In this document: positions 1 to 9,084 of the stretch, one piece after another
Layout of the letters: each line of letters starts with the position of its first letter
Position numbering within the stretch: the first letter of the stretch is position 1
Virus record (IMG/VR): IMGVR_UViG_3300046652_000006
Location: 1-44,022 of that record
Strand: one strand, 5' to 3'
DNA from: a virus
Length of the DNA stretch: 44,022 bases
Notes under the pieces: generated by a model
Databases searched by the model: none
Told to the model about the DNA's origin: nothing
Seen by the model: the letters and a program-made list of their open reading frames with translations, nothing else
Program-made: the position numbers and the translations under genes

Positions 1-381
1 CCCGTCTGCCCACATGACGTACTGCGTAATAGTCTGTCCAGACTGCGCCCCGATCTGCATGAAACTGACTGGGTTTGAAGTCGAAAGTCCCGATTTCAGG
101 ACATTGGATGCGTTGGTCTGGTAAACCTTCCCGCCCGCCGCAAACAGATGAAAATAAGACCCATTGCTAAGTCTGAATTGGAATCCGCCCTGAACTCTTG
201 CGGGTAGTGGCGTTCCAAGAAACAAAGCGTTCCCTCCGCGCTTGCTTAATCCATTCTCATGAAAATTAAGGTTTTTCGATGGTAGGACCAGAGAGGTGAC
301 GGGAAGCAGTTCTTGACTCCTGTCATCTCTCAGGCCGGTTTGGAGGAATGGGCTGCGAAGAATTTGGCCGCTGTATCCCAT
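1..381 (-). CDS. Tail hub-like protein, variant copy, truncated by window edge
   Basis: This is the N-terminal ~126 residues of a second, diverged copy of the 518-residue protein at 41147-42703. It begins MGYSGQILRSPFLQ, and most differences from the full copy are silent or conservative. The ATG at 381-379 shares its A with the TGA of the upstream gene (TGATG), the same arrangement as in the full copy. The gene runs off the left edge of the window. Because the window end rejoins the sequence at 991, this fragment is best read as part of a side arm from a related strain and not as a second working gene in the same genome. Confidence 0.85.
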   Translation of the reverse strand, partial: MGYSGQILRSPFLQTGLRDDRSQELLPVTSLVLPSKNLNFHENGLSKRGGNALFLGTPLPARVQGGFQFRLSNGSYFHLFAAGGKVYQTNASNVLKSGLSTSNPVSFMQIGAQSGQTITQYVMWADG

Positions 382-671
382 CAGGAATCCTTTACCTGGC
401 CGGCTTTCTGAAATCTATCTTCATCGGCATCAGAGACTTTCTTCCATGTCGATGAAGGCGTTCCTCTATTCTGGAACCCAGCGTTGCCCGTAGTCGTCCG
501 TCTCCGCCAGAAGAAGAAGTAATCCGTCACAGGCGTAATCCCAGGGTAAAGGTTAAGAATATGGGACCGGGATGCCACACCAATCGTTCCTGATGGGATA
601 GGCATCCCGGTCCCTCGGGCACCTTTCCCGAAATCAATGGCCGATCGACGACGTTCGGGGGTGTCTATCAC
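381..671 (-). CDS. Small tail-associated protein, variant without endonuclease insertion
   Basis: A 96-residue basic protein of unrecognised family, rich in Arg and Gly, with conserved blocks FGKGARGTGMPIPSGTIG and YPGITPVTDYFFFWRRRT. It is the diverged twin of the 97-residue protein at 42703-42996. The start is GTG at 671, overlapping the stop of the 313-residue gene as GTGA, which implies coupled translation; the right-hand copy starts with ATG because an endonuclease gene separates the pair there. Its place between the adaptor-side gene and the hub suggests a structural or assembly role (inference from position only). Confidence 0.8.
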   Translation of the reverse strand: MIDTPERRRSAIDFGKGARGTGMPIPSGTIGVASRSHILNLYPGITPVTDYFFFWRRRTTTGNAGFQNRGTPSSTWKKVSDADEDRFQKAGQVKDS

Positions 672-1609
672 GTTAGTTGACCTTTTGTGTAAACCGAGCC
701 GTCGTCGCTGAGAGCCCCTGTCGCAATCACCGTCCCCGCATTGTTCTTGATCTTCTCCTGGCTCGAAGTCGCCGTATGCTCATTGCGAAGGCTCATGTAA
801 GAAAGCATGAGTGCCTGTTGGATTGTAGGAGTGGCACTCGGAACTCCCGAAAGTTCTGACATCGTATCGGTGCTAAGAGCCGAACGAATTTGCGTCAGAA
901 CCGAAGCTAAAGCTGTCGCACCTAGAGCATTGACCGTTCCAATCGTCACTCCGGTCTGGCTGGCTCCAAGATTGACAGTAGAAACCGTTTGATCAAAATT
1001 GCTTATCTTCCCTGTTAGAGGCAATGCCGCATAAATGGCCTTTAGGTCAACTGCCGCGCTATCAGCCGTTACATGACCCGTCATAGTCTCATTCCATACC
1101 GCTGCGGCAATCGTGGCGGCATCGGGACCGCCGCCGCCAGCATCGGTTATCGCTTCAAGCGAGTCCGTTGTTTGGCTAAAGGTCTGCCCTGCGTTCTTGT
1201 TCATAATCAGGTCAAAAAGGCTTCCGATAGTGGGGGGAGTACCGCCTGCGGTATTCTTGGCGAGCTTATCGAGGAGGTAGGTTACCAGGACTTTCCCTAT
1301 CCCCTGTTCTTCAATTGTGCCATCGAAATATATTTGGCTGTTTCCGATAGGGGGATCTCCGACTACCGGAGTCCCAGTTGGGTTCTGATATATGATGAGC
1401 GTGTATTTACCAGCAAGAAGGTAGGACGGGAACACACCCTTGTAGTAACCCGTAGCACCCTCTTCAGCGACTGTATTCACATAAGTTGCCCAGTTGCTGC
1501 CATTGTAGACTTCCGTGGATACCCCATTGGCAATCTTCCCCGTTGAATCGTGAATGACGATGTAGAGGGCCTGTCCAGACTGACTGACGATTTCTGTAAT
1601 AGCAGCCAT
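668..1609 (-). CDS. Virion/tail-associated protein with N-terminal Ig-like domain
   Basis: 313 residues. The N-terminal ~100 residues have the alternating polar/aromatic strand pattern of a small beta-sandwich (blocks ALYIVIHDSTGKI, YYKGVFPSYLLAGKYTLIIY, IYFDG) often seen in phage tail-region proteins. The rest is Ala/Thr/Ser-rich with short helices and repeated 'ALxTDT/TIGTVNALGATAL' texture. It lies two bases after the adaptor stop and is GTGA-coupled to the next gene. A second copy of its C-terminal ~140 residues is at 43597-44022, nearly identical in protein but clearly diverged in DNA outside the last 103 bases. A structural role is inferred from position; no catalytic motif is visible. 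Confidence 0.75.
   Translation of the reverse strand: MAAITEIVSQSGQALYIVIHDSTGKIANGVSTEVYNGSNWATYVNTVAEEGATGYYKGVFPSYLLAGKYTLIIYQNPTGTPVVGDPPIGNSQIYFDGTIEEQGIGKVLVTYLLDKLAKNTAGGTPPTIGSLFDLIMNKNAGQTFSQTTDSLEAITDAGGGGPDAATIAAAVWNETMTGHVTADSAAVDLKAIYAALPLTGKISNFDQTVSTVNLGASQTGVTIGTVNALGATALASVLTQIRSALSTDTMSELSGVPSATPTIQQALMLSYMSLRNEHTATSSQEKIKNNAGTVIATGALSDDGSVYTKGQLT
991..1093. repeat. Left copy of 103-base exact terminal match
   Basis: Bases 991-1093 are identical to the last 103 bases of the window (43920-44022). The base before it differs (t at 990, g at 43919), and divergence of the two arms continues upstream of that point. This is the signature of a circular or terminally redundant molecule whose assembly closed on itself, leaving 1-990 as a variant side arm. 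Confidence 0.9.
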
Positions 1610-1610
1610 A

Positions 1611-2507
1611 TTAGTAGTCCGTCACCACTTGAGAAAATTCGTGGAGGTCCGTTCCATATTGAGCCGTCACAACGAGCTTTTGAACCTCACTCATCCACAA
1701 TTGCCACTCCTGCGGTCCCCTGGTATCGTCATTTAGCATCAGATGTTTGGCCTTTATGCCCTGAATCCAGAAATTTCGCCATTCGAGGTATAAGCGGCTC
1801 ATCAGGGCCGAATTCAAGTCTGTTTTCATCAAATTCCCGTAGTAGAAGAACTTAATCCCATAGGTGTTCGTCGAATCTGGCGGCGTGTCCAAAATAAACT
1901 CGTCAAAGTCCTCGTCACCGATGGGATAGGCTGTATGCGGACGATTTAGACTTGCTGGACTCGATTTTCGGTAGTATTCAGCGATATGGTCGAATTTCAG
2001 AGGCCATGACTGGTCACAAATCATGTATCCAGAGGTTCCGTCAGGCGTAACCGCGAATCCAGGCGTTACCGTTAGCGTAATCGTCCCTGCCACGTTCACA
2101 AGGTTGATAATTTGTGAGGCGGAAGCCACTCCCGTACCGGAAATGATCAGAACTTCCTTACCCAACACGTCGGAAATTGCCTGGGTTGACCCAGGGGCGA
2201 GAATAATGGTCGTTTGGGATCCGCCTTGCGCCGTTCCCTTGACCGAACCCCATAAAATTTGTGCGCTCATGTCAGAAGAGAAGTCAGAAGGACATGAATA
2301 GCGGCTCTGTCCAGGGGTCAAGATGCCATAAGCGAATGTCTGCATGATCTTGGGTTGCCGACAAGCCTTCCAGACCTCATTTTTAAGTTGTTCCATGACC
2401 TCTGTCTGGTATCGAAGCGTCGTTGCAGAGTCAGGATGGCTCTCATTGGCCTGCATGAGACCTTCTGAGACGATGGATGCCAACGTTGGATTGCTAGGGG
2501 CACTCAT
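1611..2507 (-). CDS. Tail adaptor / head-completion protein (P22 gp4-like)
   Basis: 298 residues. The N-terminal ~60 residues form an alpha-helical segment (LASIVSEGLMQANES, ATTLRYQTEVMEQLKNEVW) followed by YPS/CPSDFSS-type turns and a middle beta-rich insertion. The C-terminal helices include LYLEWRNFWIQGIKAKHLML. Helix-rich adaptor proteins of this size and texture sit under the portal of short-tailed phages, and the family assignment is by pattern and context. Its ATG overlaps the stop of the glycosyltransferase gene (ATGA at 2507-2504). Confidence 0.65.
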   Translation of the reverse strand: MSAPSNPTLASIVSEGLMQANESHPDSATTLRYQTEVMEQLKNEVWKACRQPKIMQTFAYGILTPGQSRYSCPSDFSSDMSAQILWGSVKGTAQGGSQTTIILAPGSTQAISDVLGKEVLIISGTGVASASQIINLVNVAGTITLTVTPGFAVTPDGTSGYMICDQSWPLKFDHIAEYYRKSSPASLNRPHTAYPIGDEDFDEFILDTPPDSTNTYGIKFFYYGNLMKTDLNSALMSRLYLEWRNFWIQGIKAKHLMLNDDTRGPQEWQLWMSEVQKLVVTAQYGTDLHEFSQVVTDY

Positions 2508-3628
2508 TTAGACACCTCGGCGGGTTGCTTAACCAACGATTCGTACGCATCGACCCATTTCTTCCAGTTATTTTCGATATCATAAAAATGTTCGACTGTC
2601 TTTCTGGCCGCTAATCCCATGGCATTCCTAAGTTTATGGTCTTGAGTCATTTTATTCAAGGCCATGAGCCACCCTGTAGGCGAATTTCCTTCAACAAACA
2701 TCCCGTTTTCAGGCACCAAGTCCATCATCTCACTGTAAGGTGAACAAAACGAACTAACTGACGGGACTTCAATAGACGCCATTTCTAGCCACTTAAGAGG
2801 GCTCTTGCAATTATTGAAATCGGAGTCCACGAGGGGAATAACTGCGAAGTCTAGGTCAAGTATTGCGGAAACATAAGGATAGGCCGGCGTCGGGCACCAT
2901 CCACGATATTCTATTCGATCTGGATCAATGCCCTTTAAGGTGCCATCAAATTTTTGCCCAAGCAGCACGAGAGTCACGTTCGAGTTGATACGCAAGAACT
3001 CCGGCAAAACTTGGGCTAGAATTTTCCAATCTTCAAAATGGCTATATCCTCCAGTCCATCCGACCCGTATCCCTCGATGAGAGGCAAAAGGAAGTTTTTT
3101 CCACAATTCAAGGTCGATGCAGTTTGGAAGAACTTTTACATTCGGATTAAATTCCTCAAACACTTTAGCGAGAATAGGCGTTGTCGTCGTCACCATATCG
3201 GCCACAGCCATGGCCTTCTTTGCTCTCTCTAGCGCTGCCTTATTTCTCGCAAGATCGATATTTTTACCGTCTGTCCAAACATCGAGTTTTCCGCCAATAT
3301 AATCATGGCTATAGTTCTCGGTTCCGAAGTCTTTGTAATGGGGAGATAATGGACTCACTTTAAAAAAGTTGTCATCCCAATCAACAATGACTTTTTTCCC
3401 TAGTTTTTTGAACTGTTCAATGCCATTGCAGAATTTTTCATCAAAAACTCTAGGAGTAACGCACACATCTGCCCATAGTAAGTGCTGTGCAATGGTTTCT
3501 TCGTTGTCACCTTTTTCGGCATGACGCACCTCAAATGTTTTATCGTTCATAGCAACCACCTGTAGAGGTTGAGCTAGACGATAGAATCCGCACCCACCAT
3601 TGTCTCGAAGGAAGTAGAGGACTTTCAT
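2504..3628 (-). CDS. Family-4-like glycosyltransferase
   Basis: 374 residues from the ATG at 3628, chosen because it forms an ATGA overlap with the methyltransferase stop; an in-frame upstream ATG at 3772 would add 48 low-quality residues inside that gene. The sequence has the layout of GT-B glycosyltransferases: VLYFLRDNGGCGFYRLAQPL at the N-terminus (nucleotide-independent Rossmann fold start), LPNCIDLELWKK around residue 180, RVGWTGGYSHFEDWK (start of the donor-binding half), and a C-terminal acceptor/donor pocket block KSPLKWLEMASIEVPSV with the conserved late Glu. It probably uses a nucleotide-sugar donor; the acceptor is unknown. Its position inside the capsid/tail module beside a methyltransferase suggests modification of a virion or cell-surface component. 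Confidence 0.85.
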   Translation of the reverse strand: MKVLYFLRDNGGCGFYRLAQPLQVVAMNDKTFEVRHAEKGDNEETIAQHLLWADVCVTPRVFDEKFCNGIEQFKKLGKKVIVDWDDNFFKVSPLSPHYKDFGTENYSHDYIGGKLDVWTDGKNIDLARNKAALERAKKAMAVADMVTTTTPILAKVFEEFNPNVKVLPNCIDLELWKKLPFASHRGIRVGWTGGYSHFEDWKILAQVLPEFLRINSNVTLVLLGQKFDGTLKGIDPDRIEYRGWCPTPAYPYVSAILDLDFAVIPLVDSDFNNCKSPLKWLEMASIEVPSVSSFCSPYSEMMDLVPENGMFVEGNSPTGWLMALNKMTQDHKLRNAMGLAARKTVEHFYDIENNWKKWVDAYESLVKQPAEVSK

Positions 3629-4305
3629 AGCGTCCCTTCCATCATCCATTCCGTCATATTCGTGTTGACGATGGGGATTACAGGATGACGTTGGCCTGGG
3701 ATGCGGTTTGGAATTCGCCCAGGGATATCTGAAAGGTTCATATTGCCCTTGGCCGCTTCCTGTGCAATCCATGACCGCTTATACCACCAGCGGTATCCAT
3801 CCCATCTATAGGCTTGATCTTCTTTTTCATCTAGTGGATGAATTGAAACAAAGCATTTCCCGGTCGTTTCCAATGCTTTTGACAATCCTTGAAACATCTC
3901 TTGGATATCATCAGGATGGACATGGACCGTTACTGAGTTGCATAGGATAAAGTCATATTTCCCTTCAACCGTAAAATCTTCCATCAACTGTAATATGGGA
4001 GTGTGTTGAAATTTAAGTCTTTGACATTCGAGCATGGCTTCTTTGAGAAGGCCGACCGAAATATCTGCGCCACAAAAGTTGCCGTCGCGAAGATAATCAA
4101 CAAGACGGATAGTGCCACGCAAAGCACCGCATCCATAATCAAGGAAAGTATGTTCAGGCTTGAGCCCTTGATGGAGCATGAAGTCATATTGCATCCTCGC
4201 TTCGTAGCCGCCGTAAGCACCGGAGAAAATAACGGCTTCCTCGGAAGTCCCGTTGAACTCCCATCGCTTCTTGTAATCAGGCCACCGATTAACTTTAGTT
4301 GTCAT
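3625..4305 (-). CDS. Class I SAM-dependent methyltransferase
   Basis: 226 residues from the ATG at 4305, which overlaps the upstream stop as ATGA; a start at 4344 is possible but lies inside that gene. Motif I, the SAM-binding glycine loop, is FLDYGCGALRG near residue 57, followed by an acidic strand end (FCGADIS) and the post-motif block YDFILCNSVTVHVHPDD. The C-terminus is basic and aromatic (RWDGYRWWYKRSW). It is coupled at both ends to a small hypothetical gene and to the glycosyltransferase. The layout resembles small-molecule or sugar methyltransferases and not DNA methylases: there is no DPPY/NPPY or PC motif. The substrate is unknown. Confidence 0.85.
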   Translation of the reverse strand: MTTKVNRWPDYKKRWEFNGTSEEAVIFSGAYGGYEARMQYDFMLHQGLKPEHTFLDYGCGALRGTIRLVDYLRDGNFCGADISVGLLKEAMLECQRLKFQHTPILQLMEDFTVEGKYDFILCNSVTVHVHPDDIQEMFQGLSKALETTGKCFVSIHPLDEKEDQAYRWDGYRWWYKRSWIAQEAAKGNMNLSDIPGRIPNRIPGQRHPVIPIVNTNMTEWMMEGTL

Positions 4306-4607
4306 ACTGTTAGAGGGTTGACTGTCGCTGTCGGACGGCCCCAATCGCTGCGCATAAATTCACGCCATGCCTTCTGTCTGTCCTTCAAGTCTCGCCCTTG
4401 TACTCTGAGCATCCACCCAGGATGTTCCTTCTCATAATCCATGAGCGTTGTCGTGTTATAGCGTCCAACCATTCTCATCGTGCGGTTTTTGGTGAACCCG
4501 TTGCTCTGATCCTTTGATAAATCATTTGTATATCGAATAAGATCAGCCATCGGCTCCGCGTGAAGTGCTTCGATCTTGTTCCCGTTTGTATTTGCGCGTA
4601 TCAGCAT
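4302..4607 (-). CDS. Small hypothetical protein downstream of capsid gene
   Basis: 101 residues, basic, no recognised domain. It contains a polar helical block (LIRYTNDLSKDQSNGF) and a Trp-rich C-terminal part (EHPGWMLRVQGRDLKDRQKAWREFM). It lies 44 bases after the capsid gene and its TGA overlaps the methyltransferase ATG. It may be a head-decoration or assembly factor by position only. Confidence 0.6.
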   Translation of the reverse strand: MLIRANTNGNKIEALHAEPMADLIRYTNDLSKDQSNGFTKNRTMRMVGRYNTTTLMDYEKEHPGWMLRVQGRDLKDRQKAWREFMRSDWGRPTATVNPLTV

Positions 4608-4651
4608 AAATTGTGCCTGGGATGCTTTCGCAGAGCCCAGGACTTTAATTG

Positions 4652-5557
4652 CTAGACCTGATAGAACCCGGTCATAAGACCAGAGCCCTTCTCATTGCGA
4701 CTTTCAAGAGTCAGTTCCGCTTCGATCTTGTACCGATCACTCGAACCAGTTTTCGCTAGTTCGACGCGGTTGACCGGACGGAGCCACGCTTTCACCCATA
4801 ATTCCATGACGCCCAGATTCAGGATGTATCCCGGCTGAGTGTCATTCATTACGTGATGCAAGCGAACCATGATCGTTCCGAAGTCAGACTCATAAATGTC
4901 AACGGTGTTGACAAGTTTCTTCTCTTCGGCTTCGATGCGCCGGACGTTCGAGGTAAACCCACTGATCTTACGTTTCTGGTACGAGCCAACGAGAGTGACA
5001 GTCGGATAACCCCCCTGAGCCCAAACGAGCGCCAGGTTTCCGTTGAAGGTCGCCTCATCAAGTGCCTGCGATGTCGCAGTCGCCGTGGTAAGATTCGTCG
5101 CCACCCACCCAAGAACGCCTTTCAACTGCCTAGCTACCGTCGCACTTCCGACCGCTGTATTAGAGTTGATAACCAAGGCATACTCAATGTCTCGAGCAAG
5201 TTCCTTAGTCCGTTTCAGGGTTTGGTAGTCGATTTCGTCGTTACGGCCAGCCGCCACAACCGCCCGCTGCGTTTCAGACACCTGATAGACCTTCCACAGG
5301 ATCTGAGTGTAATTCCCAAGTCGAACGGTAGGAACAGCGGCAGTCGCCGTTGCATCATCACCTTCGATTTGAGCATTTGCAGCAGCCGCAGCCAATACGT
5401 CAGTCTGCCATTCATGTAGGGTCTGAATAGCGCGAGTTGAGCCTGTGTTCGATGTAAACCACGTCTCCATAGGAGAGATGTTGGTAATAACGTCGATCAG
5501 GTCTTCCCGGTTACCAATCGCTTGGTAAGTTTGGAATGTTCCCGATGGTGCATTCAT
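4652..5557 (-). CDS. Major capsid protein, SU10-like (DUF5309 type)
   Basis: 301 residues. The N-terminus has the pattern typical of the SU10 major capsid family: TYQAIGNREDLIDVITNISP followed by an E/TP turn and HEWQTD. A helical spine-like region (TQRAVVAAGRNDEIDYQTLKRTKELARDIEYALV) matches an HK97-fold long helix, and the C-terminal half carries IMVRLHHVMN and ELWVKAWLRPVNRVELAKTGSSD, also typical of the family. Length fits. An AGGA-type ribosome site precedes the ATG. The neighbours, with a scaffold candidate upstream and the portal beyond, fit a head operon. Confidence 0.88.
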   Translation of the reverse strand: MNAPSGTFQTYQAIGNREDLIDVITNISPMETWFTSNTGSTRAIQTLHEWQTDVLAAAAANAQIEGDDATATAAVPTVRLGNYTQILWKVYQVSETQRAVVAAGRNDEIDYQTLKRTKELARDIEYALVINSNTAVGSATVARQLKGVLGWVATNLTTATATSQALDEATFNGNLALVWAQGGYPTVTLVGSYQKRKISGFTSNVRRIEAEEKKLVNTVDIYESDFGTIMVRLHHVMNDTQPGYILNLGVMELWVKAWLRPVNRVELAKTGSSDRYKIEAELTLESRNEKGSGLMTGFYQV

Positions 5558-5568
5558 CTAATTTGTCC

Positions 5569-6654
5569 TCAGCTTGCCGGAGTCTCCCGCTTCAGGCGAA
5601 ATACAGCTTGCCAGTCTTCGGTGCGTCCGGTCTTTTTCGCGGTTTCCATTGCCGCGCTATACCGAGTCTGCCAATCCTGATCTTGAGACACACGACTTGG
5701 AACATTACTTGAACCTTCAACCATCGGGACAATAACGGGCCGATTATTCTTATCCAACACAAGATGAGTCCCTGCCGGCGCTACCATAACTGGCGCCGAG
5801 GGCACAATGCTTGATGGAGTAAGTACCGGAGCCGCTGGTTTCTGACCAGACAAGACATCCCTGAGTTTCATTTCCTGGTATTTGCCATACCAGAATGCTT
5901 GAGAATCAAGCTGTGCAAGAAGCTGAGGATTCGCGGCCACTTCTGGCTTGGCGAATTCAGCATCTACAAACGCTTGAATCTTTGGCACGTAGTCAGTGAA
6001 GTCTTTCGCTCCTAATTCCTGTTCGGCTCGTTTTGCGAGTTGACTGATTCCTGTTTGGAACCTCTGTGGGGCTACGGCTGCACTAAGTTCGGCGATTTGC
6101 CGTTCCATTGCCGCGATTCGAGGATCTTCAGCAGGTGCTTTTCCTGGTGCAGGTGGCGGTTCCGGTGCCTTGGGTGTCGCCGGCGGCTGTTGACGTAAAG
6201 CCGCCCGTTCCGCTTCCAGGCGGGCTCTTTCCTGGGCAAGTTTCTGCCCCTGAATGGTCAAGTGACGTTCGAGTTGTATGCTCTTGAGCGCTTCTTTGGC
6301 AGGCACAGTCATTTCAACGCCATCCACTTTTATTCGCACCATCGTTCCATCTGGCATCTTGCTGAGGTCAAGTTCGCCAGATGCGGTAGGTGCTTGTGGC
6401 TCAGGAGTCGGGGTTGCGGACACCGCAGGAGGAGTGACCCCCGCAGGCGGAAGATCTTTCGACGTGTCAGAATAGGCTTTCACGGGCCGATTGGTAATGA
6501 ACCCATCGGGAGAGATATTCTCTGGAAAAAGTCTTTCTGACGTCGATAGTTTTCTCGGCGCGGGTGGTTCCCCTGCTTTCGGTGCTTGTTCGCTAACCTG
6601 TCTATCTAGATTCAGCGCGGCTTCGACAGCCGTAGCTTGGTCTTTTACTTCCAT
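5569..6654 (-). CDS. Probable head scaffolding protein
   Basis: 361 residues, rich in Pro, Ala, Glu and Gln, with low-complexity Pro runs and a long charged coiled-coil stretch (LERHLTIQGQKLAQERARLE, then AALRQQ). The C-terminus is basic (TRYSAAMETAKKTGRTEDW). This composition, together with position immediately upstream of the capsid gene and downstream of the portal, is typical of phage scaffolds. No protease motif is seen. A strong AGGAGG ribosome site precedes the ATG. Confidence 0.65.
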   Translation of the reverse strand: MEVKDQATAVEAALNLDRQVSEQAPKAGEPPAPRKLSTSERLFPENISPDGFITNRPVKAYSDTSKDLPPAGVTPPAVSATPTPEPQAPTASGELDLSKMPDGTMVRIKVDGVEMTVPAKEALKSIQLERHLTIQGQKLAQERARLEAERAALRQQPPATPKAPEPPPAPGKAPAEDPRIAAMERQIAELSAAVAPQRFQTGISQLAKRAEQELGAKDFTDYVPKIQAFVDAEFAKPEVAANPQLLAQLDSQAFWYGKYQEMKLRDVLSGQKPAAPVLTPSSIVPSAPVMVAPAGTHLVLDKNNRPVIVPMVEGSSNVPSRVSQDQDWQTRYSAAMETAKKTGRTEDWQAVFRLKRETPAS

Positions 6655-6669
6655 GGTCGTGTCCTCCTA

Positions 6670-7014
6670 TTACTCATTCCCGTTGACGGGAGTAGAGTCA
6701 GCCAAGTCATTGAGCTTTTGCGCGGCGTCTCGTGCCTCCTTGATTCGCCCCATAATGCGTCCTTCAATACTATCTAGGGTTTCAAGTTGGCCTTTGATAT
6801 GACCGAGCTGCGCCAATGAACTTGGTACGAAATCGAGTTTGCGAATCATCGCAAGGATGTCTTTCTCCATAGGTCCAAAGACATTCTCTTTCAGAAAATC
6901 GAGTTTCCCTTGCTCAACGAACTCACGAAACGGCTGCGCGTCTCTTATGGTCTTCTGCCAGAGGGTCGCTTGTTCAGCCGCTAGCTTAATGATTTCGTCT
7001 GTTTCAGTCTTCAT
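6670..7014 (-). CDS. Small helical head-module protein
   Basis: 114 residues, mostly predicted alpha helix with heptad-like spacing (EQATLWQKTIRDAQPFREFV, IRKLDFVPSSLAQLGHIKGQ). Family not recognised. It starts within the portal stop (ATGA at 7014-7011) and ends 16 bases before the scaffold candidate, so it is part of the head-assembly set. It could be a scaffold partner. Confidence 0.6.
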   Translation of the reverse strand: MKTETDEIIKLAAEQATLWQKTIRDAQPFREFVEQGKLDFLKENVFGPMEKDILAMIRKLDFVPSSLAQLGHIKGQLETLDSIEGRIMGRIKEARDAAQKLNDLADSTPVNGNE

Positions 7015-8972
7015 ACAGGAGCTAAGAGATTCTGTTGGGCTGGACTCATTGGACCAGAAACGCCAGGAGGTGATGGGTTACCTTTACCACCGCCCTGTCC
7101 CTGCTGGGGTGGCGGCGGTTGCATGGACGGTAATTTCATCTCGTCTATGTTTCGATATCCCAACATCTTTGAAATCTGCTCAAACGGAATCTGAGGATTA
7201 AAGAATCTCACGTTCTGGGCCTGGATAGCCCCTATCTGTAGAAGTTGTCCCATCTGTGCGTTTGCCTGGTTCCCAAGCTCGGATAGCGTCTTCCAAAGCG
7301 CCATCTGCTGTTGCTTGTTCTGTCCAAGGGCCGGCATGAAGTCAAAATCGCCTTGAATGGAAAGAGAGGGCGGTGTTCCGACGTAGTTCCCGTCGTCATC
7401 TTTCACGAATTTCCATCCAAGCGTCCGGCCCGTCACCTGCTCAATGAATACGTCTGACTCGTATTCTTGTTCAAGGCGGAGGAGCATCTGGAATAGAGGA
7501 ACAAGCCCTGTCAGGGCAATATTGCGTATGACCATGTTCGTCTTCTTCGACGAATTGGATGCAAGGATATTGGAAGTCGTCGCGGCCTGTTCATCGTTTG
7601 ATTGGCTGTTGACTCCAAGAGATTCCGGAGATACAGATGAGATTTCAGAGTAAAGGGCATCTGTGCGCTGTTGAGCTGGCAAACTTATAGCGACCGGATT
7701 GGACATCTCCATCTCACGGATACCTTCAGGAGAGATATCGTTTCCTTGAACAACGCCACCGATCTTTCTTAACTTCAATGCCATCAAGTCAATGTTCGCG
7801 TTTTTATTTACGAGCGTTGGAGGCCTAAGCGCTCTAGCCACGGCCTCTCGCTCTTGGTTAAATCTCGCATTCGTTTCTTTTTGGAGTCCTTCCGTAACTT
7901 CTGGGAAGCTCTTGCCATACATAGAATGGCTTTCAGGAAACGATGTCGCGACAACGAATGGCGGTCTAACGGGCTCAGTTGGATCGAATTGATAGGGCAG
8001 ATTGTTATCCACCCAGCCACGGAGTTCCGCCATTGGTCTTTCGGCTGAACCCCCCAAAACAAAACTCCCCGAGATGAGATGGTCGTCATTCCCTTTTGGT
8101 TGTAAGTCCCAACACTCATAGACCCAAATTGTTTGGAGTTCTTGGATATCTTCCGGTGCGCCTGCGAATGGTGAGCCCTGATTGAGATTCCTTTGATTTT
8201 TAATGAGGTCCGTGCCGGGGATCGTGCCGGCCCACGGGATGAGATCGACATTCTTATACCCTCTCCGTTTACAATAATCTCTGGTGCGCTTTACGCGATG
8301 AACGACAGGGAACTGCCAATAGTTCTTCCAAGTCGATTCATAATGAAAGAAAAGATCTTCATAAGGAACGCACTCGACGACTGGCGTAAAGAATTGGATG
8401 ACCTTTTGCAAATCTTTCGGATCTGGCGGTTCGACTGTTTTACCGTCTTCATCGACCATGAACGCTGTGCGAACACCTTTAATCTTGGACTTTATGACCT
8501 TGAATCGCGGATAAATTTTGAGGATTCCAACTTTGTTCTTGATGGCGTCTTGCACAAACTCATAGATTTCTTGATACGCATTGATGGGGTGACCGTTCAG
8601 GCGATAGTTTAAGAGTGCTTTAACAATGTCAAGGGTTTCCCTGGGGACAGACTTCCAAGATCGAATGGTACAGATTTCCTCGAAGTCGAAGAACCACGTT
8701 TCGAGACACTCTTCCATAATGCGTTGGACTTGCGCGTAAGTCTTGGGGATGAATAAACGCGGGACACCAAGCATTTCAGAGAACGCGATTTCTTTCTTAT
8801 CGAACTTGGAGTCATAGAGATCGTTATCTTTCCCCCAACGGAATTCCACTAGGTTTCTGACGTTGCGACTCATTCGGAGGATATCGACGCCGCGACGGAT
8901 CGAATCAAATTCTTCCGTCGATTTTCCGATGTATTCGACCTGCGAATCAGATGGGAAGGTTACGAAGTCCAT
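7011..8972 (-). CDS. Portal protein
   Basis: 653 residues, within the size range of podovirus portal proteins. It has an N-terminal polar helix region, a long mixed core with many aromatic residues and a Gln/Pro-rich C-terminal tail (PPPPQQGQGGGKGNPSPPG). The block ERPMAELRGWVDNNLPYQFD followed by PPFVVATSFPESHSMYGKSF and the helix region TNARFNQEREAVARALRPP resemble portal wing-to-stem segments. It lies directly after the large terminase and before the head genes. The portal forms the dodecameric ring through which DNA enters and leaves the capsid. Confidence 0.8.
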   Translation of the reverse strand: MDFVTFPSDSQVEYIGKSTEEFDSIRRGVDILRMSRNVRNLVEFRWGKDNDLYDSKFDKKEIAFSEMLGVPRLFIPKTYAQVQRIMEECLETWFFDFEEICTIRSWKSVPRETLDIVKALLNYRLNGHPINAYQEIYEFVQDAIKNKVGILKIYPRFKVIKSKIKGVRTAFMVDEDGKTVEPPDPKDLQKVIQFFTPVVECVPYEDLFFHYESTWKNYWQFPVVHRVKRTRDYCKRRGYKNVDLIPWAGTIPGTDLIKNQRNLNQGSPFAGAPEDIQELQTIWVYECWDLQPKGNDDHLISGSFVLGGSAERPMAELRGWVDNNLPYQFDPTEPVRPPFVVATSFPESHSMYGKSFPEVTEGLQKETNARFNQEREAVARALRPPTLVNKNANIDLMALKLRKIGGVVQGNDISPEGIREMEMSNPVAISLPAQQRTDALYSEISSVSPESLGVNSQSNDEQAATTSNILASNSSKKTNMVIRNIALTGLVPLFQMLLRLEQEYESDVFIEQVTGRTLGWKFVKDDDGNYVGTPPSLSIQGDFDFMPALGQNKQQQMALWKTLSELGNQANAQMGQLLQIGAIQAQNVRFFNPQIPFEQISKMLGYRNIDEMKLPSMQPPPPQQGQGGGKGNPSPPGVSGPMSPAQQNLLAPV

Positions 8973-9084
8973 TTAAATTGGTGCCTCAACGCATAAACCC
9001 ATTTTTTCTTTCCAGTCATCCCGCCGAACATAAGGTGGTGAGGAATCACAAATCCATGTCGGTAAAGAAAATAGACAAGTCTCA

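Noticed and set aside
1073-1546. Rightward 157-residue frame
   Set aside because: Shadow of the 313-residue late gene, with Cys/Arg-rich non-natural composition.
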